Assembly: GCF_020360975.1 (NCBI RefSeq)
Contig: NW_025408669.1
Location: 3,472,001-3,536,000 of the forward strand
Source: Hirsutella rhossiliensis
Taxonomy: Eukaryota; Ascomycota; Sordariomycetes; Hypocreales; Ophiocordycipitaceae
Reading direction: 5' to 3'
DNA: 64,000 nt
Shown piece after piece: positions 22,780 through 34,268 of the stretch. The notes under the pieces are model-generated. The model saw only the letters and a list, made by a program, of their open reading frames with translations, made no database searches and was not told the DNA's origin. The translations under genes and the position numbers were made by a program. Positions within the stretch are counted from its first letter, which is position 1, and each line of letters opens with the position of its first letter.

Positions 22780-23610
22780 GCCCCTGTTCTTTGTTTGAAT
22801 TGACCCGGGGACAGTCTTTCACGCTCATGTACATAACTGGCACACGTACATAACTGGCACACGTACATGCGTGGGCTCACACACATCCATAAGCCTTCTC
22901 GACACTGATGCTCCCCTCACCTATGCACATTGCCACCGGGAACGAGTGCCTTTGGCCATGATTCCCTCCCCAACCAGTGAGCACCCGTGGCAAGGGGAAA
23001 GAGAATGACGTGGAGCCGAGTCTGTTGGCGAGCCAAGCGAGCGAGCAACGTAGGTCAAGGGGAACAAGCATGTGCCTTGACACGAGTTGCCAAACAGACT
23101 CGGCCGACCGCCTGTACGACTCAGCCTGCTGACCCGATGGCATCCCAAGATCCTCGCGCGCCCATTCGCCCACCCGTCTTATCTGCTCATAGAGGAAATA
23201 ACAAAGGGGCTGGCCCCTGCCTGTCGTGCCGACATGATACAACAGCGTGTTTGTCCCTTCCCGACGCTTCGCCCTCGCGTGAGATGAAAGTTGGGCTCCC
23301 GGCCCCCCCGTCCCCTTGATGCCTGGCAGCCGCCTCTTCCCAACCGGGAGCTCTCGATGTGGCCCCATGATACACTGTGCGTCCTGGTTGCGCCGGCTTA
23401 ATTTCCTCTCGGTGCGAGTGAATCACGGGCGCCAGGGGAAGCCAGAGGTGCTCCGACATAAATCCCGGCCCGCCTTCATGCTGCCAGGCATCAGTCTCCT
23501 TCCTCGCCCTCTCTTCGCTGGCCTTGTTCTTGCTCCTCGTTGATATAGCCCATCGACACCACGCCACGTCCGTTATTGTTCGAGAGTGGTGTACCAAAGT
23601 TGAAGACAAG
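22780..23610. other. Intergenic region
   Basis: About 830 bp between two plus-strand genes for secreted or wall proteins. Apart from the short tandem repeat at its start, nothing is supported. Confidence 0.5.
22829..22862. repeat. Two perfect 17-bp tandem copies of GTACATAACTGGCACAC
   Basis: The two units are identical and adjacent, followed by a partial third (GTACATG). They lie in the 3' region of the nuclease gene, about 50 bp after the stop. Confidence 0.85.
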
Positions 23611-24905
23611 ATGCTGCGAAACATCCTGCTCGCGGCCTCGATGGCCATCCGGGCCTTGGGCAGCCTCAAGGACCTCGCCCACTGCGACCCTCTCCGCAAA
23701 GACATGCGTAAGGACCATCCTAATTCTCCAATTCAAGGTCGAAAAGGAGGCACCTGCTGACTGGCAAACATGCCACACACGCAGGCTGCCCCCCCGACCC
23801 GGCCTTTGCCGGCAAAGCCTCCTTCAACTTCAGCACCACCGGCTGGGACCAAAAGGACCTCGAAGACTTCTGGGAAATCGACAACGACACCGTCCACGAC
23901 CGCCGGCGCCTCGGCTTTGGCACCGCCGCCGAGGGCGTCGCCGTGGGCGTGTGGAAGGCCGCCGACGCGCCGACGCTCGTGAGCCGCAAGTACATGCTCT
24001 TCGGCAAGGTCAGCGTCACGGTCAAGGCGGCCAAGGGCCAGGGCATCGTGACGGCCATTACGCTCAAGTCTGATTCGGGGGACGAGATTGACTGGGTGAG
24101 CACGAGCATTACCCCTTTTCTTGAGCACTCCTCGCCCGTTGGCCAAAAGGAATCGAAGACGCAGGAGAACAGAGGACAACAGGACACAAAATGTCCAGAG
24201 ACGGAGAACAAGTTGATTCTCATCTTTTCATAGGAGCTGCTCGGCGCCTACGAAAAACAAGCCGCCTCCAACTACTTCTACGACGGCAAAGCCCTCTTCA
24301 ACACCTACAACGACACCTACCCCCTGCCCACCTCCTCCTACGACGCCTACCACACCTACACCATCGAATGGACCGACACGCGCCTCGTCCTCTCCATCGA
24401 CGCCGCCCCGCGCAAGACGTGGCGCCTCGGCGACAACTTCCTGCCCCCCGGCGCCTGGCCCCAGACGCCCATGCAGCTCAAGCTCGGCGTCTGGTCCGTC
24501 GCCAACGGCACCGCCGCCAGCGACCCGGGCGAGGTCCGCTGGGCCGGCGGCCCGCCCGACTGGGAGGGCAGCGGGGCGCCCTTTGTTGCCCACTTTGCCG
24601 CCGTCGAGGTGGAGGATTACATGGGCGGGTGTACGCGCGCCCGGGACGGGGCGGCCGTTCGCTATCGCTACGATGAGAGGACCGTCGGCTGGCGCCACGT
24701 CCTTGTCGATGGCTGCGAGGAGAGGGTTCCCGGCGCCGATCTGGCCACCGCCTCGCCTTCTGCTGCCGGGGAGCCGGGCCCGACGCCGACGGCTGAGGCG
24801 GGCGCCGAGGGGGGCCAGCAGGACGAGGACGACGCGGCCGTCTTGCTCGGCCTCTCGTCGCCGCTGGCCGCCATTGTGTGCCTTTGCTGGCTGCTGGTTC
24901 TGTAG
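23611..24905 (+). CDS. GPI-anchored GH16 cell-wall transglycosylase (Crh-like)
   Basis: A 359-residue enzyme of the Crh type, which in fungi joins chitin to beta-glucan in the wall. Exons are 23611..23707, 23785..24095 and 24234..24905, with phases 1 and 0. The N-terminus (MLRNILLAASMAIRALG) is a weak signal peptide. The catalytic GH16 motif reads DEIDWE: nucleophile Glu133, Asp135, acid/base Glu137. The second intron falls exactly between DW and ELLG, so the motif appears only after splicing. Later landmarks are YHTYTIEWTDTRLVLSIDA and PMQLKLGVWSV. The C-terminus has an acidic, Pro/Ala/Gly-rich linker, then a hydrophobic end (PLAAIVCLCWLLVL), as expected for GPI attachment. The Cys-rich chitin-binding module of some Crh proteins is absent. 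Start is inferred from the signal-like N-terminus. Confidence 0.9.
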
Positions 24906-25598
24906 TGCTTCTTCCTTCACTGCCTGTTTCTTCCTCTTCTTATAATATTCCGCTTCTTGCACGACTACCACACCAATCATACCCCCATGTCCCTGTCTAA
25001 ACGAATATAATATGCTTCTCCAATGCCGGTATAAATAGTACCGACGTTACGTTTACCTGCTTCAAAAACGCACACATGTAAGAACGCAGCCTGCAGCTGC
25101 TGCTTGTTGACACAGGAGCTGCTTGCCTCAGCTACCGAAGAGCACTTGGCATCGTCGAACCCTACTTAGACGACAGCCTGCACACGCAATTCGAGCCAGA
25201 CAACGTGAATGCTTTTCCTAAGTAGGGTGTGTTCCTATGCCAGATCATAATCCGTTACACAACTTGATTTCGTTACACTTCCGACTGCTCAAACCCCTCG
25301 CTTAGGTGGCCGGGCCAGATTTGTCCTCTCGGTTCCGCAAGGCATCAACGCAATCATCGCACGCGTCCTTCTTCCCATTCTGCCGACGCCCAGTCGAGCG
25401 GGAAAGGCGTACGAGGCCAGGTCAAAGGGTATCGTCTCGAGCTCGACAAAGGAAACGACTAGCAGAGTAAAGGCAACCGTCAAGAAAATAAGGGATGGAG
25501 CGTCCACGAGCTTCTCGCCAAGACGTGTAGGGTTGTTCATCAGAGGTGAGCAGAAGACGACATGGGCAGTCCGGCCCAACTGGCTTGCGGCGGCGCCA
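24906..25598. other. Convergent 3' intergenic region
   Basis: About 690 bp between the ends of the Crh-like and ARF-GEF genes, AT-richer than its surroundings. No gene is supported. Confidence 0.55.
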
Positions 25599-28500
25599 TC
25601 ACGCAGGCCTCAGCGTCTCGTCAGCTTCCTCCCCGTCGCTGACGTCCATGTCGCCGTCGCTCAGCTCCCCCCTGGCCGCCTTGTGTGCCAGGTTCCGCTC
25701 GGCGTACACCTCGCGCTTCCTCGCCTCGGCCTGCTGCAGGCAATCGACGTAGGTGCGGAACTTGACAATCTCCCGCAGCAGATAGGCGCTCTTGCGCTCC
25801 CAGTTGGCCATTGCCTTGCCCGCATTGTGGCCCCTGGGCGTAAAGGCCAGGAGCATGGGGCTGCGGAGTTGGTTGTGCGTCTGCAAGTCGGCCTCGATGC
25901 TCTTCACGTAGGCCACCAGAGTGTCCAGCTGCTCCGCCTCGGCGGCCTTGCTGGGGCGCATGCTCTGCGTCGGGGGTGCCCATTCGGCGATGTGGATGCG
26001 ATCCCCAGGCAGCTTGCCTCCCCGCCCGCTGCCTTGCGCAAACGACCCGGCCACCTGGTCGAAGCTGGAAGCCCGGAAGCTGCCGCTCGCAATGCTCGAT
26101 TTTCTCGCGTGGGCGGCGCTGCTCCCGGGACGCGAGGGCCTGGCGCCGCTTGCCGTTGTCGGCTCGGCGGCAGTCGACTCGTTGACAGCAGTGACCAGGG
26201 CATTGTTGACAATGGACTCGCTCCATCCATACTCGACGTTGCTTATGCCGCCGACAAACGGATGGGAACTGAGGCGCGCGCTCCAGTAGTTGGCCGTGTG
26301 AACAAACTCCCGGATGATCTCGGGCGTGCCCACCTGGAATAGGTGAACGGCGCCCGTCGGCAGGCTGAGCGCCCACACGTGGGGCCTCGTCCTAGAGTAC
26401 CCGGGTGGCGGCAACGCCGAGGCCAGTGTCAGTCGCAGGTTAAAGGTGCCCAGGCAGACGGCACTGTCCTGCCAGTTGCCGCCTCCTACCGGGCCGCTGG
26501 GCGCATTCCTGGCGCGGCCCTTTTGGCGAGCCGCCGACTTGTTGGCCGTAAAGGAGAACAGGCTGAGCTGGCCCTTTTGAGCGACGGCAAAGACCTCGGT
26601 CCAGTTGCGATCCCGAGCCTTCTTGCCCACGCCGTCTAGATGGTGCTTGTGAACGACCATGCCTTCCTTTACCCACGGCGGACCGGCAAGCTCCAACGTC
26701 TCGTCCTCGAGGAGCTGCCCCGCGGGCACGTCGGAGCTCAGAATCGAGGGAGCATTGTCGTTGCCGGCAGCCTCGTCCTCGCGGACAATGGCCTGGCTGA
26801 GCGCGTTGGCGAACCCGACCGATTGCTGATAGTCACCGCGAGGCCTGGTCGGGGCAAACGAGTCCTGCGACGCGGAGCCTTGCGTCCGGCCCAGCGAATA
26901 CCGGCTCCAGGTCGCCGACGACATGGCCGGGCTCCACACCGAGTGCCCGTCGTCGAAGCTCGTGCGGCTGGACGAGAAGCCGTTGCGGCCGATGCCCGGC
27001 CTCGAGCGACTCTTGGAAGTCCATCGCGAGACGCTGGTGCGGCTGCTCTCGGCGACGCGGCCGCGCGATGACAGCTGCGTCTCCGAGGGCGACTTGCTCA
27101 GCACGCTCGGGCTCCTCTTGAGCATGCCCATGACGGACAGGCTGTTCTGGGAGAGGGCGGCGCCGAGGTGCTTGTCCGGCTCGGCGCCAAAAAGCGGGAG
27201 TCGTTGGTCACGAATTGACGCGTAGATGTTCTTGAGCACCAGCTCGACCTGCTCCTCCCACGCCCGCAGCGAGCCGTGGAACGGGGCCTTGACCAAGGGG
27301 CCGCAGTCCTCCATGAGGCTACCTTGGGTATCCGAGCGAGGGAGAAAGGAGCTTCGACGAAGGACGCGCTCGGGGTCGGGAGAGGCGCGTCCGTGATCGC
27401 CGCCGAGGATGGAGCTCTTTTCGGGAAGAATACTGGGACGGCCAAACGCGCCGGGTGCGGACTCGGCCACGGCCTGCATAATGGTAGTCATGGTGTTTTT
27501 GACGAACTGACTGCGCGTCATCTTTTGCTCAATGTCTGCCAGGTGCAAATCAGTGTTGAGCAGCATGATGGAGTAGCAGATGGTGTGAATAACATCTGGG
27601 AGGTGTCAGCCCACGCAGCTCCCCCCCGCCCCCGGATCAAACAAGGGCACATACCTGTCGCTTTGAATCCGTGGTAAGGATTGCATAGACACCAGCGCTT
27701 GGAGAATGCGACCAGGATCCGGTCCACCTGCTGCGTCTCAGCGCGAAGAACCAGTCGCCCGCACACACTACGCAGAGCACCCAGGACACTCTTATCCTTG
27801 AAGTCGTACAGCTCCATGTACGCCTGCAGAGTCCGTTGGCGCACGGGGCCCTCCTCGCCCATCCACGAGGCGGCCTTTTCCTTTTGGATGAAGCCTTGGC
27901 CGCCGTCGTAAATCTTTCGCGCCTTTTGCCGGTCGTCCTCGGTCGGCTCACCCACCACAAATTCGGGTTCGTCGAGGGGCTCGTCGGACTGGATGGATTC
28001 AAGGGTGCTGAGAACTCGGGCGCCAGACTCGTCGGGAGTGCTCTCGACGAGAACGCTGGGCGGGGCGCTGGGCGCCGTCTTGTAGCCCGTCGAGGTGGAG
28101 CCCAGAGATCGGGGACTCGTGGCCCGAGCAGACGGAGGTGCGAGGCAGGGGCGGTTGGGCTCGCGGTCGTCTTGCCCCGAGAGCGCGGGCGCGTGCTTAT
28201 TGCCTCGAATGGTTGCGTCGGGGTCCTGCTCGTGCTGAGCAAGCCCAGCCAGCTTATTGTCAGCATCCTTGCTCGTCTGCTTCTTCTGATGCTTCATTTT
28301 CCTTTTTCCCTTGACCGACCCCTTGTCCCCCTGCCGCTCAGGCGAACCGAGTTCGTTGTCGCTACAGCCGTCGAGGTCAAGGAAGGAGCTGTCTCCGGTC
28401 TCGGACGTCTCTCTCGATCGTTGCGCGGCCGCTCTGTCTGGCGTGCCATCGGCTTCGTGGAGCCGAGCACCGCCATCCTCCGAGTGGACAGTCCTAATGC

Positions 28501-30085
28501 GCGCATTCGGGCTCGGCTCGTATTCTGGAGTAAAGCCCCTCCTGTACCCTTCCCTGCCGGCACTTTGCGTAGGCCGATCGCGAGCCGTGTTTGTAATGTC
28601 CGCCAGGGGAGATGATGCTGACATGCTTGAAAGGCCCAAGCCGGCAGCCCCACCGTTCAGGTAGGGGTTCATGACGATGCGCAGGCTGCTTGTCGGGCTC
28701 TTCTGTGCGGATGCCGCCACCTCCCTCGCGGCGGCCGCCGGTAAAGCGACGGTATCGAGGGAAGGGAGGGGAGGGAGAGAGCCGAGGTTGGGCGGAGCTG
28801 GCGTCTCGTCGACGGCCGACTTCTTCCGGCGGCGAAAGAAGTTGGACGACTTCTTCTGGAGCGGCGGTTGCTGCGTCAGTGAAGCGGAGGACAAGTCCCT
28901 CGAAGAAAGGGCCGAGGACGCCTTGGACTGGCTCGCGTGCGGTTGCTGGTGAGCCTTGTTGTTGCTGCCGGGACGATACTGTTCGGGAGAGGGAGGAGAA
29001 AGGGAAGAGGCCTGCGGGTCATGACTGCCGGCATTGGCTGCGGCGGCGAGGTTAGTCCTGGAGGAGCCACCACCAAAGACGCGCCTGAAGAAGCCAGGCC
29101 GTTCTCTTTGCTGCGCAGGAGCAGCCAAGGACGCTTCCGCCTCCTTGTCCTTTGGTTTGCGGTAGCCTACGCTGGGGGCGGGAGCCGACTCAGCTTCGGC
29201 GCGGGCCATGACGGGCGACGTCGCTGTGGCTGGCGTCGTGCGATGGCCGGTTGATGGTTTGCTGCGGGCCGTTGAGCTCTTTGTCGAGCGGCTAGAGCTC
29301 CTCTTGCGGTCGGAGGAGCGAGAGTCGGCGGGCTCGGGAGGCGGAGGAGGGAAGCGGAGGGGAGTTGAAGGTTCGCGGCGAGGGCCGCTGGGTATCGTCG
29401 GCATTGGAGCGGCGCTGTAGTCGTCGTCGTCGTCTCGGTCGTTGTAGTCTTGGTCATCATTATAATCGTCACCGTCGTCTTCATGTCGAGGAGCAAGGTC
29501 AGCGCGAGGGGGCGACAACTGGTTCAGCCGGCGCAGGGCGTGGGCAGAAAGGCCGTGGTCGAAGCTGGCAGAGCGTCTCGCAGGACGGCTGTGGCGGTTG
29601 GGGGCCGAGTACGCCGCGTCAATGCTGGCGCTGCCGCTGCTCCCGTTGCGGTGCCTGGCAGGCCTGACGTGGGCGCTGGCGCGCGGCGAGGTGCCGGGGC
29701 GGCTCCGGTGGGCTTCGTCGCGTACGACGCCGAGGCGGAGGAGCTGTGTGTGGAAGTCGCTGGGGGTGGTGTTGCTGTGGGGGATGGGCGTCGAGACGGG
29801 GTCGAAGACATCCGACGAGGATGAGCCGTGCGAGGATTTGTTGGCTCTGGAGCGGCGTCGCGAGCTCGCAGCGTCGTTGGCCCAGAGTCGGGTGGGAAAG
29901 TCGTCGTAGGCAGCCGTCGTCATGGTGGTGCTGGCGGCGGCGGACAAGGGCCCTTGGGGGGGAGCGAGAGAGAACTGGTCAAGAGACAGCAGCATGTTGG
30001 CGACGAGGGAATCGCGGGTCACGTCTCGGGGGGTCAAGTCGTGCGAGTCCCGGGGGCCAGGACGGGACGAGGAGTGGTCGGCCAT
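25599..30085 (-). CDS. Sec7-PH domain ARF guanine-nucleotide exchange factor
   Basis: A 1475-residue exchange factor expected to activate Arf GTPases at Golgi or endosomal membranes. Exons are 30085..27655 and 27595..25599; the 59-nt intron (GTATGT...CAG) lies inside the Sec7 domain and joins HGFKATD to VIHTICYS. Residues 1-720 are disordered, rich in Ser, Pro, Arg and Asp. The Sec7 domain covers about 725-900: LRAETQQVDRILVAF supplies the catalytic Glu (783), and MLLNTDLHLADI is the conserved helix. The PH domain lies at about 1116-1260 (WVKEGMVVHKHH to ALSLPTGAVHLFQV). A coiled C-terminal segment ends in acidic residues. Domain order resembles yeast Syt1. The ATG at 30085 was preferred; the frame continues a few codons upstream without another ATG. 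Confidence 0.92.
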
Positions 30086-30674
30086 TGCGCCGGGCAGTGC
30101 ACGCACGGTGGGCGGGCGCGCCCAGGAGCGAGGCGAGGCAGGGGACGACGGGCTCTGCAGACATGAACAGACGTCCGGCCGGCGTACAAGACAAGCTGCA
30201 GCCCGTATGCAGGGAGGCTCTAGTCAGGCGCCGTCCGTCTGGGCAGCAGCCATCGCCCGGGCCTGGAACTGAGTGAACGGGATGCTTTTCCTTTGAGATT
30301 GAGATGGGCGGCGCGGCACGAGAACAACAGGGGGGGCGTGTGGGTTTGTTGGCCGGGGTGGGCGAGAGAGTCTCGAGAGGCGGCGACGACGGAGGAGGAC
30401 GGTGGGGATCCGCCTCTGCGCGGACAATGGGCCGTCGTCGGTCGACGAGGACTGCTGTGTGCCTGCAAGGGGACGTGCTGCTGCTGCTGGCGACGCTGGG
30501 GGTGGCCTAAATGTGGGTTGTCTTGGATCGCTATCCGCGACTTTGGTTGGTGGGAGGGAGGAGGAAGAGGAGGGCGAAGAGGAGAGGAGGAGAGGCGTCG
30601 TGGAGAGATTTGGGGTGCGGGGAGGGGTGCTAGGACTAGGGAGAGGCTACAGTGGCAATGGGGCGGCGTTTATA

Positions 30675-30736
30675 GTGGTAATGGGCGGCGTTGTGGTGGT
30701 AATGGGCGGCGTCGCGGTGGTAATGGGCAGTGGCAG
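30675..30736. repeat. 21-bp minisatellite, three units (GTGGTAATGGGCGGCG core)
   Basis: Units begin at 30675, 30696 and 30717; the first two differ at two positions and the third is truncated and diverged. It lies about 600 bp upstream of the ARF-GEF start, in its probable promoter. Confidence 0.8.
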
Positions 30737-33041
30737 AGGTCCCCTGGCCGAGGCGCACGCGCAAATGACACCCAATTGAATGAGTGAGACTCTTGTTTGG
30801 CCCTGAACTCTGCCGCACTGCCTCGGAGCGCAGTCGACGTGACTTTGGAGGCGCAAAAAGGAAAACGAGACGTGAATCGGCGTCTTCATCTTTCTTTACC
30901 TGCTCCGAGGCAGCGAATCACCCGCTCATCACCCGCTCATCACCGACATGCGAGCGCAAAATAGGCGCTGCCTCCATCACACTCGACTTCAATCCATTCT
31001 TCCGATTCGCCTCGTTTCTCTGCTTTCTTTTCCCCCTCCTGCCAGTCCTCACTCGCCGAGTCTAGCGGTCTCCTCTTCTGAAACGCTTGAGACAAGTCAG
31101 GGCGTGCCGTGCACCACGCGTGCGACCCTGTTCCCCCCCTTTTCCTTTCGCCTTCTATAGCTAACCACGTACACGAATAGAGTCAAGCGATTACTTCCTG
31201 TTGACCATTCGACCGGGCTCAGACACACGCCCCGGCCCGCGAGCAGTCTACTGACCACGCGCTGGCGCAGATTGGACCGGCCGAGACTGCGTCGCGGCCA
31301 ATAGACTTGGAACCGAAGACGCCTCGTTTGTGAACGAGAGAGAGAGCTGGAGCGAGAAAAGGAAGAAAAAAAAGAAGCCAACGGCTGTCGCTTAGACACA
31401 TTCCAGTCGGCGCAGGTCCATGCATGTGCGGTGCTGCATGTGTGGGCTGCTCCTCGCATACTCGCTCATCCTTCTTGGCCCGCGCCCTCGGCTTGCATGG
31501 CCTTTTTACCTCTTGTCCTCAGCAATAAGACTGGGCGTGTCCTGTGCGAAGTGTGTACTGCACGTATGTATGTTGCGTCGGTGGTGTAACTCGACAATGC
31601 TTGAAACACCATGTATGCAAACTCCGGTTGCTGTTTCACCATAATCTCGACCCCACGGCCAAGAAGTCTGCTTCCCAAGAATAGGTCTCTTTGACTCTGC
31701 AGCAAGTTCCTGTACTATTAATTACTTCGTATACAAGGGCGGCAAAGCCATCGATGATCCGAGCAGGCCCGGACGGAAACTCATCACCTTTACTTTCCCC
31801 ATCGACCAGTCTCTGGCTTCTCTACTCTCTACCCTCTGCTTTCGGGGCTTTCTCTTTCTTCCCTCCAGTCTTGTTCCTGCGTCTTCCTTCCCACCTTGGT
31901 TCCCGCGCCGCCTTGCATCCAAACCCCGACGGCATAAGCGAGCGGACACGCATTCTGCCGTGCTTGGCCTGCACCTCGAGCGTCACGCAGCCCGCATCCC
32001 GTCCTTTGCGAGTTTGAGTAGCCGAGCCGTCCTTCTTTTCCCCTTCTTTGCTTACTTCCTCTCTGTCTCTTCCATGGGCCGCGGGGAAATAGACTAAAAG
32101 CACAGCTTGTGTGATACGGCACAGAGCTTCGATATAGCCACCCATCACGGGATCCAGACATGCTGCGTCCGGACTCCGGAGCCCGAGTGCCACATGCCCA
32201 TGGTCTACTAACACGAGCTTGCATTGCATCTCCATACAGGCATATCCTGATGCTGCATGTACCTGGTCGAAAGCCGTGTCCCGTCATCCGTGCCCGATGG
32301 CATTGCAGCATCGTCTGTCTCCAATCATCGAATCTGCCCGCCGCTTGCCTCGACATGGCAGGTCCATTCCTCGCCGGCTTGGCATACTCTCACCGTCTAT
32401 CCATCGCAAGGTCCACCGAGCCACACGTGTTCGTCTCACGTCCAACGACTCGACAAACCTCTTGATCATGCGGCATCGACTCCGTGGACGGACGCACAAA
32501 CACGTGTCGTCCCGCTTCTCTCCTCCATCGCGCCCTCTCTACGCCGCCGGTCCAACCCCAAGACACAGCGTGTCCTTTAGTCAAAGGCCTACCTTTTCTA
32601 GATGCACATATGCAATATGGACCCGGTGACGTAGCCATGAGCCGAGTTCCCTGCATCGGCATCCTCGACTCCGCCTAACCTCCACTTCGGCCCGGAACCC
32701 CTAGACGTCTTGGCTGGCATACTCGAACCGTGACCAGTAACAGTCTTGTTACGAGCCCACCGCATGATATCACGGCAGGCAGCAGCTTGGACTCTGCGTC
32801 GAATATTTATACGAGGAGCCATGCATGTCCAGCCCGCTCCCCCACTTTGTCCTCGATGGACTGTGGACCGGTCATGCCATGCAGGAAGAAAAGGACTCCT
32901 CGGGGGGCAGCTCGTTGAAATGAAGGCGGATGGCTCGGCGCCTTGGCCAAGCTTCGCTTCCAAGACGCATCAAAGCCAGAAAAGGAAGCCGTTCTGCATT
33001 CCGCACTCGGTCCTCCGCAACTCGGCCGCTCCCTGCATGCC

Positions 33042-33079
33042 GGGGCCCGGGGCCGGGGCCGGGGCCGGGGCCGGGGGCC
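33042..33079. repeat. GGGGCC hexanucleotide array
   Basis: Six near-perfect GGGGCC units, the first and last with one extra base, in 38 bp. The plus strand has six separate G-runs of four or more, enough for a G-quadruplex. It lies 130 bp beyond the 3' end of the DUF4863 gene. Confidence 0.85.
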
Positions 33080-33208
33080 GCAGGGCCAAGAGTCCACGAG
33101 TTCACAAGAGATGAGGCGAGGATCGACGACATGATGGTACTTGGCCGCGTGCAACTGGCCATGGAGTAACGGGGACTTTCGCCATCTCTAGATCGACAGC
33201 CGGCCCTG

Positions 33209-33920
33209 CTACACCGACGTCGGCTGCGGCCTCCCCGGCTCCGCCTCGTAGCAAATCCGCCCAGCCGGCAATATTACCACCGACACCAGCGCACCGCCCC
33301 TGACCTCAGGATAATGATGCGACCCCGGCCCGGGACTCGTCCATCCTGCGCCCTGCCAGCCCTGCAAGCCTCTCAGCTCCGGCCTTCCCTTCTTCTTCTG
33401 CTTCCCGTCGTCGTCCGTGTCGACCGGCACCACGCAGTTGATCTCTCCGTACGGATGCTGGTGGTACTCCCCGCGCAGCACCCCGTCCTCCGGGCTCTCC
33501 ATGTACACCGTCGTGATGCTAAAGTACCGCGTCCTCTCCGATGGCAGCGCAATCTTGCCCCGGCGGTACTCGGGCCCCGTAATCTCCGTCTCGGCCACCC
33601 AGCCCTCGCGCAGGCCTTGCCGGATGTACCGGCAAAAGTCTTGGTAAAATTCGTTTCCCGGGCCAAAGTCGCGGTTCAGCCGCGCCTCGAGCTCTTGCCC
33701 GGGTGTCCTGGGTTTCATGCCTTGTCTTTAGTGTCCAGTGTGCACGGCGTTGCGCTTCTTCATACACCACGGGGGTCCGAGAGACAGGGAGGAAACAGGG
33801 GCAAGCTGACAAGTCTTTGACCACCTCGAAAAACTCACAGCATCGCGTTACAAACTGCTCCGCCGTGGGCCATCTCGCCAGATCCAGCACGGCTGTCTTG
33901 TCGCTGCTGGTCGCACCCAT
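33209..33920 (-). CDS. DUF4863 protein, 4-hydroxylaminobenzoate lyase-like
   Basis: Matches the DUF4863 family, whose characterised bacterial member (PnbB type) converts 4-hydroxylaminobenzoate to protocatechuate with ammonia release. The metal-site segment EYHQHPYGEINCVVPVD and the block LQGWQGAGWTSPGPGSHHYPEVRGGALVS are strongly conserved. The 3' exon runs from about 33733 to 33209. The 5' exon starts with MGATSSDK at 33920. The intron is uncertain. Best by homology is donor GTCAGC after FFEVVKDL and acceptor CTAAAG, keeping the family segment before the MKPRTPGQELEARLN stretch. A stronger-looking donor, GTGAGT, at VTRC with acceptor ACAAG is also in frame but deletes about 14 residues. The fungal substrate is unknown. 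A TATA run lies 68 bp upstream. Confidence 0.8.
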
Positions 33921-33987
33921 CTTGACGAGTGACCCCTCTTGCGAGTATGATTGATCGGGTTCGGACAAGACGACGGCTGGCTTCAAA

Positions 33988-33997
33988 TATATATATG
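33988..33997 (-). promoter_or_regulatory. TATA element of the DUF4863 gene
   Basis: A ten-base alternating AT run (ATATATATAT) lies 68-77 bp upstream of the ATG at 33920, a typical core-promoter position. No other AT run of this kind occurs nearby. Confidence 0.5.
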
Positions 33998-34268
33998 GAA
34001 TAGGTCTGTAGCTGACGTCGCTCAAGGCCGACTGGCTGGGCGGGGAAGCTGTCCTTGCGGCTTACATATCTATCTTAGCTTTGCCGCGCACGGCAGTTCT
34101 AGCCGGCAGTCGCGTCTACAGGCACATGTGCGGCTCGGCCTCGTGTGACCCTTTGCCGCGTCCATCTGCGCCGTCAGCGTAGTTCCCTCCGCATGGGATT
34201 GTAACCCATCCGCACATACCCGCGCCATCGCGTGACTTCCGCACGTGTCTACAGAACAAGACTCCCTC

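Larger units (their letters stand above)
30086..33208. other. Gene-free stretch of 3.1 kb
   Basis: It holds the promoter and leader of the ARF-GEF (left end, purine-rich on the plus strand) and sequence with only short overlapping open frames. The 21-bp minisatellite and a GGGGCC array are listed separately. No conserved coding segment was recognised. Confidence 0.5.
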
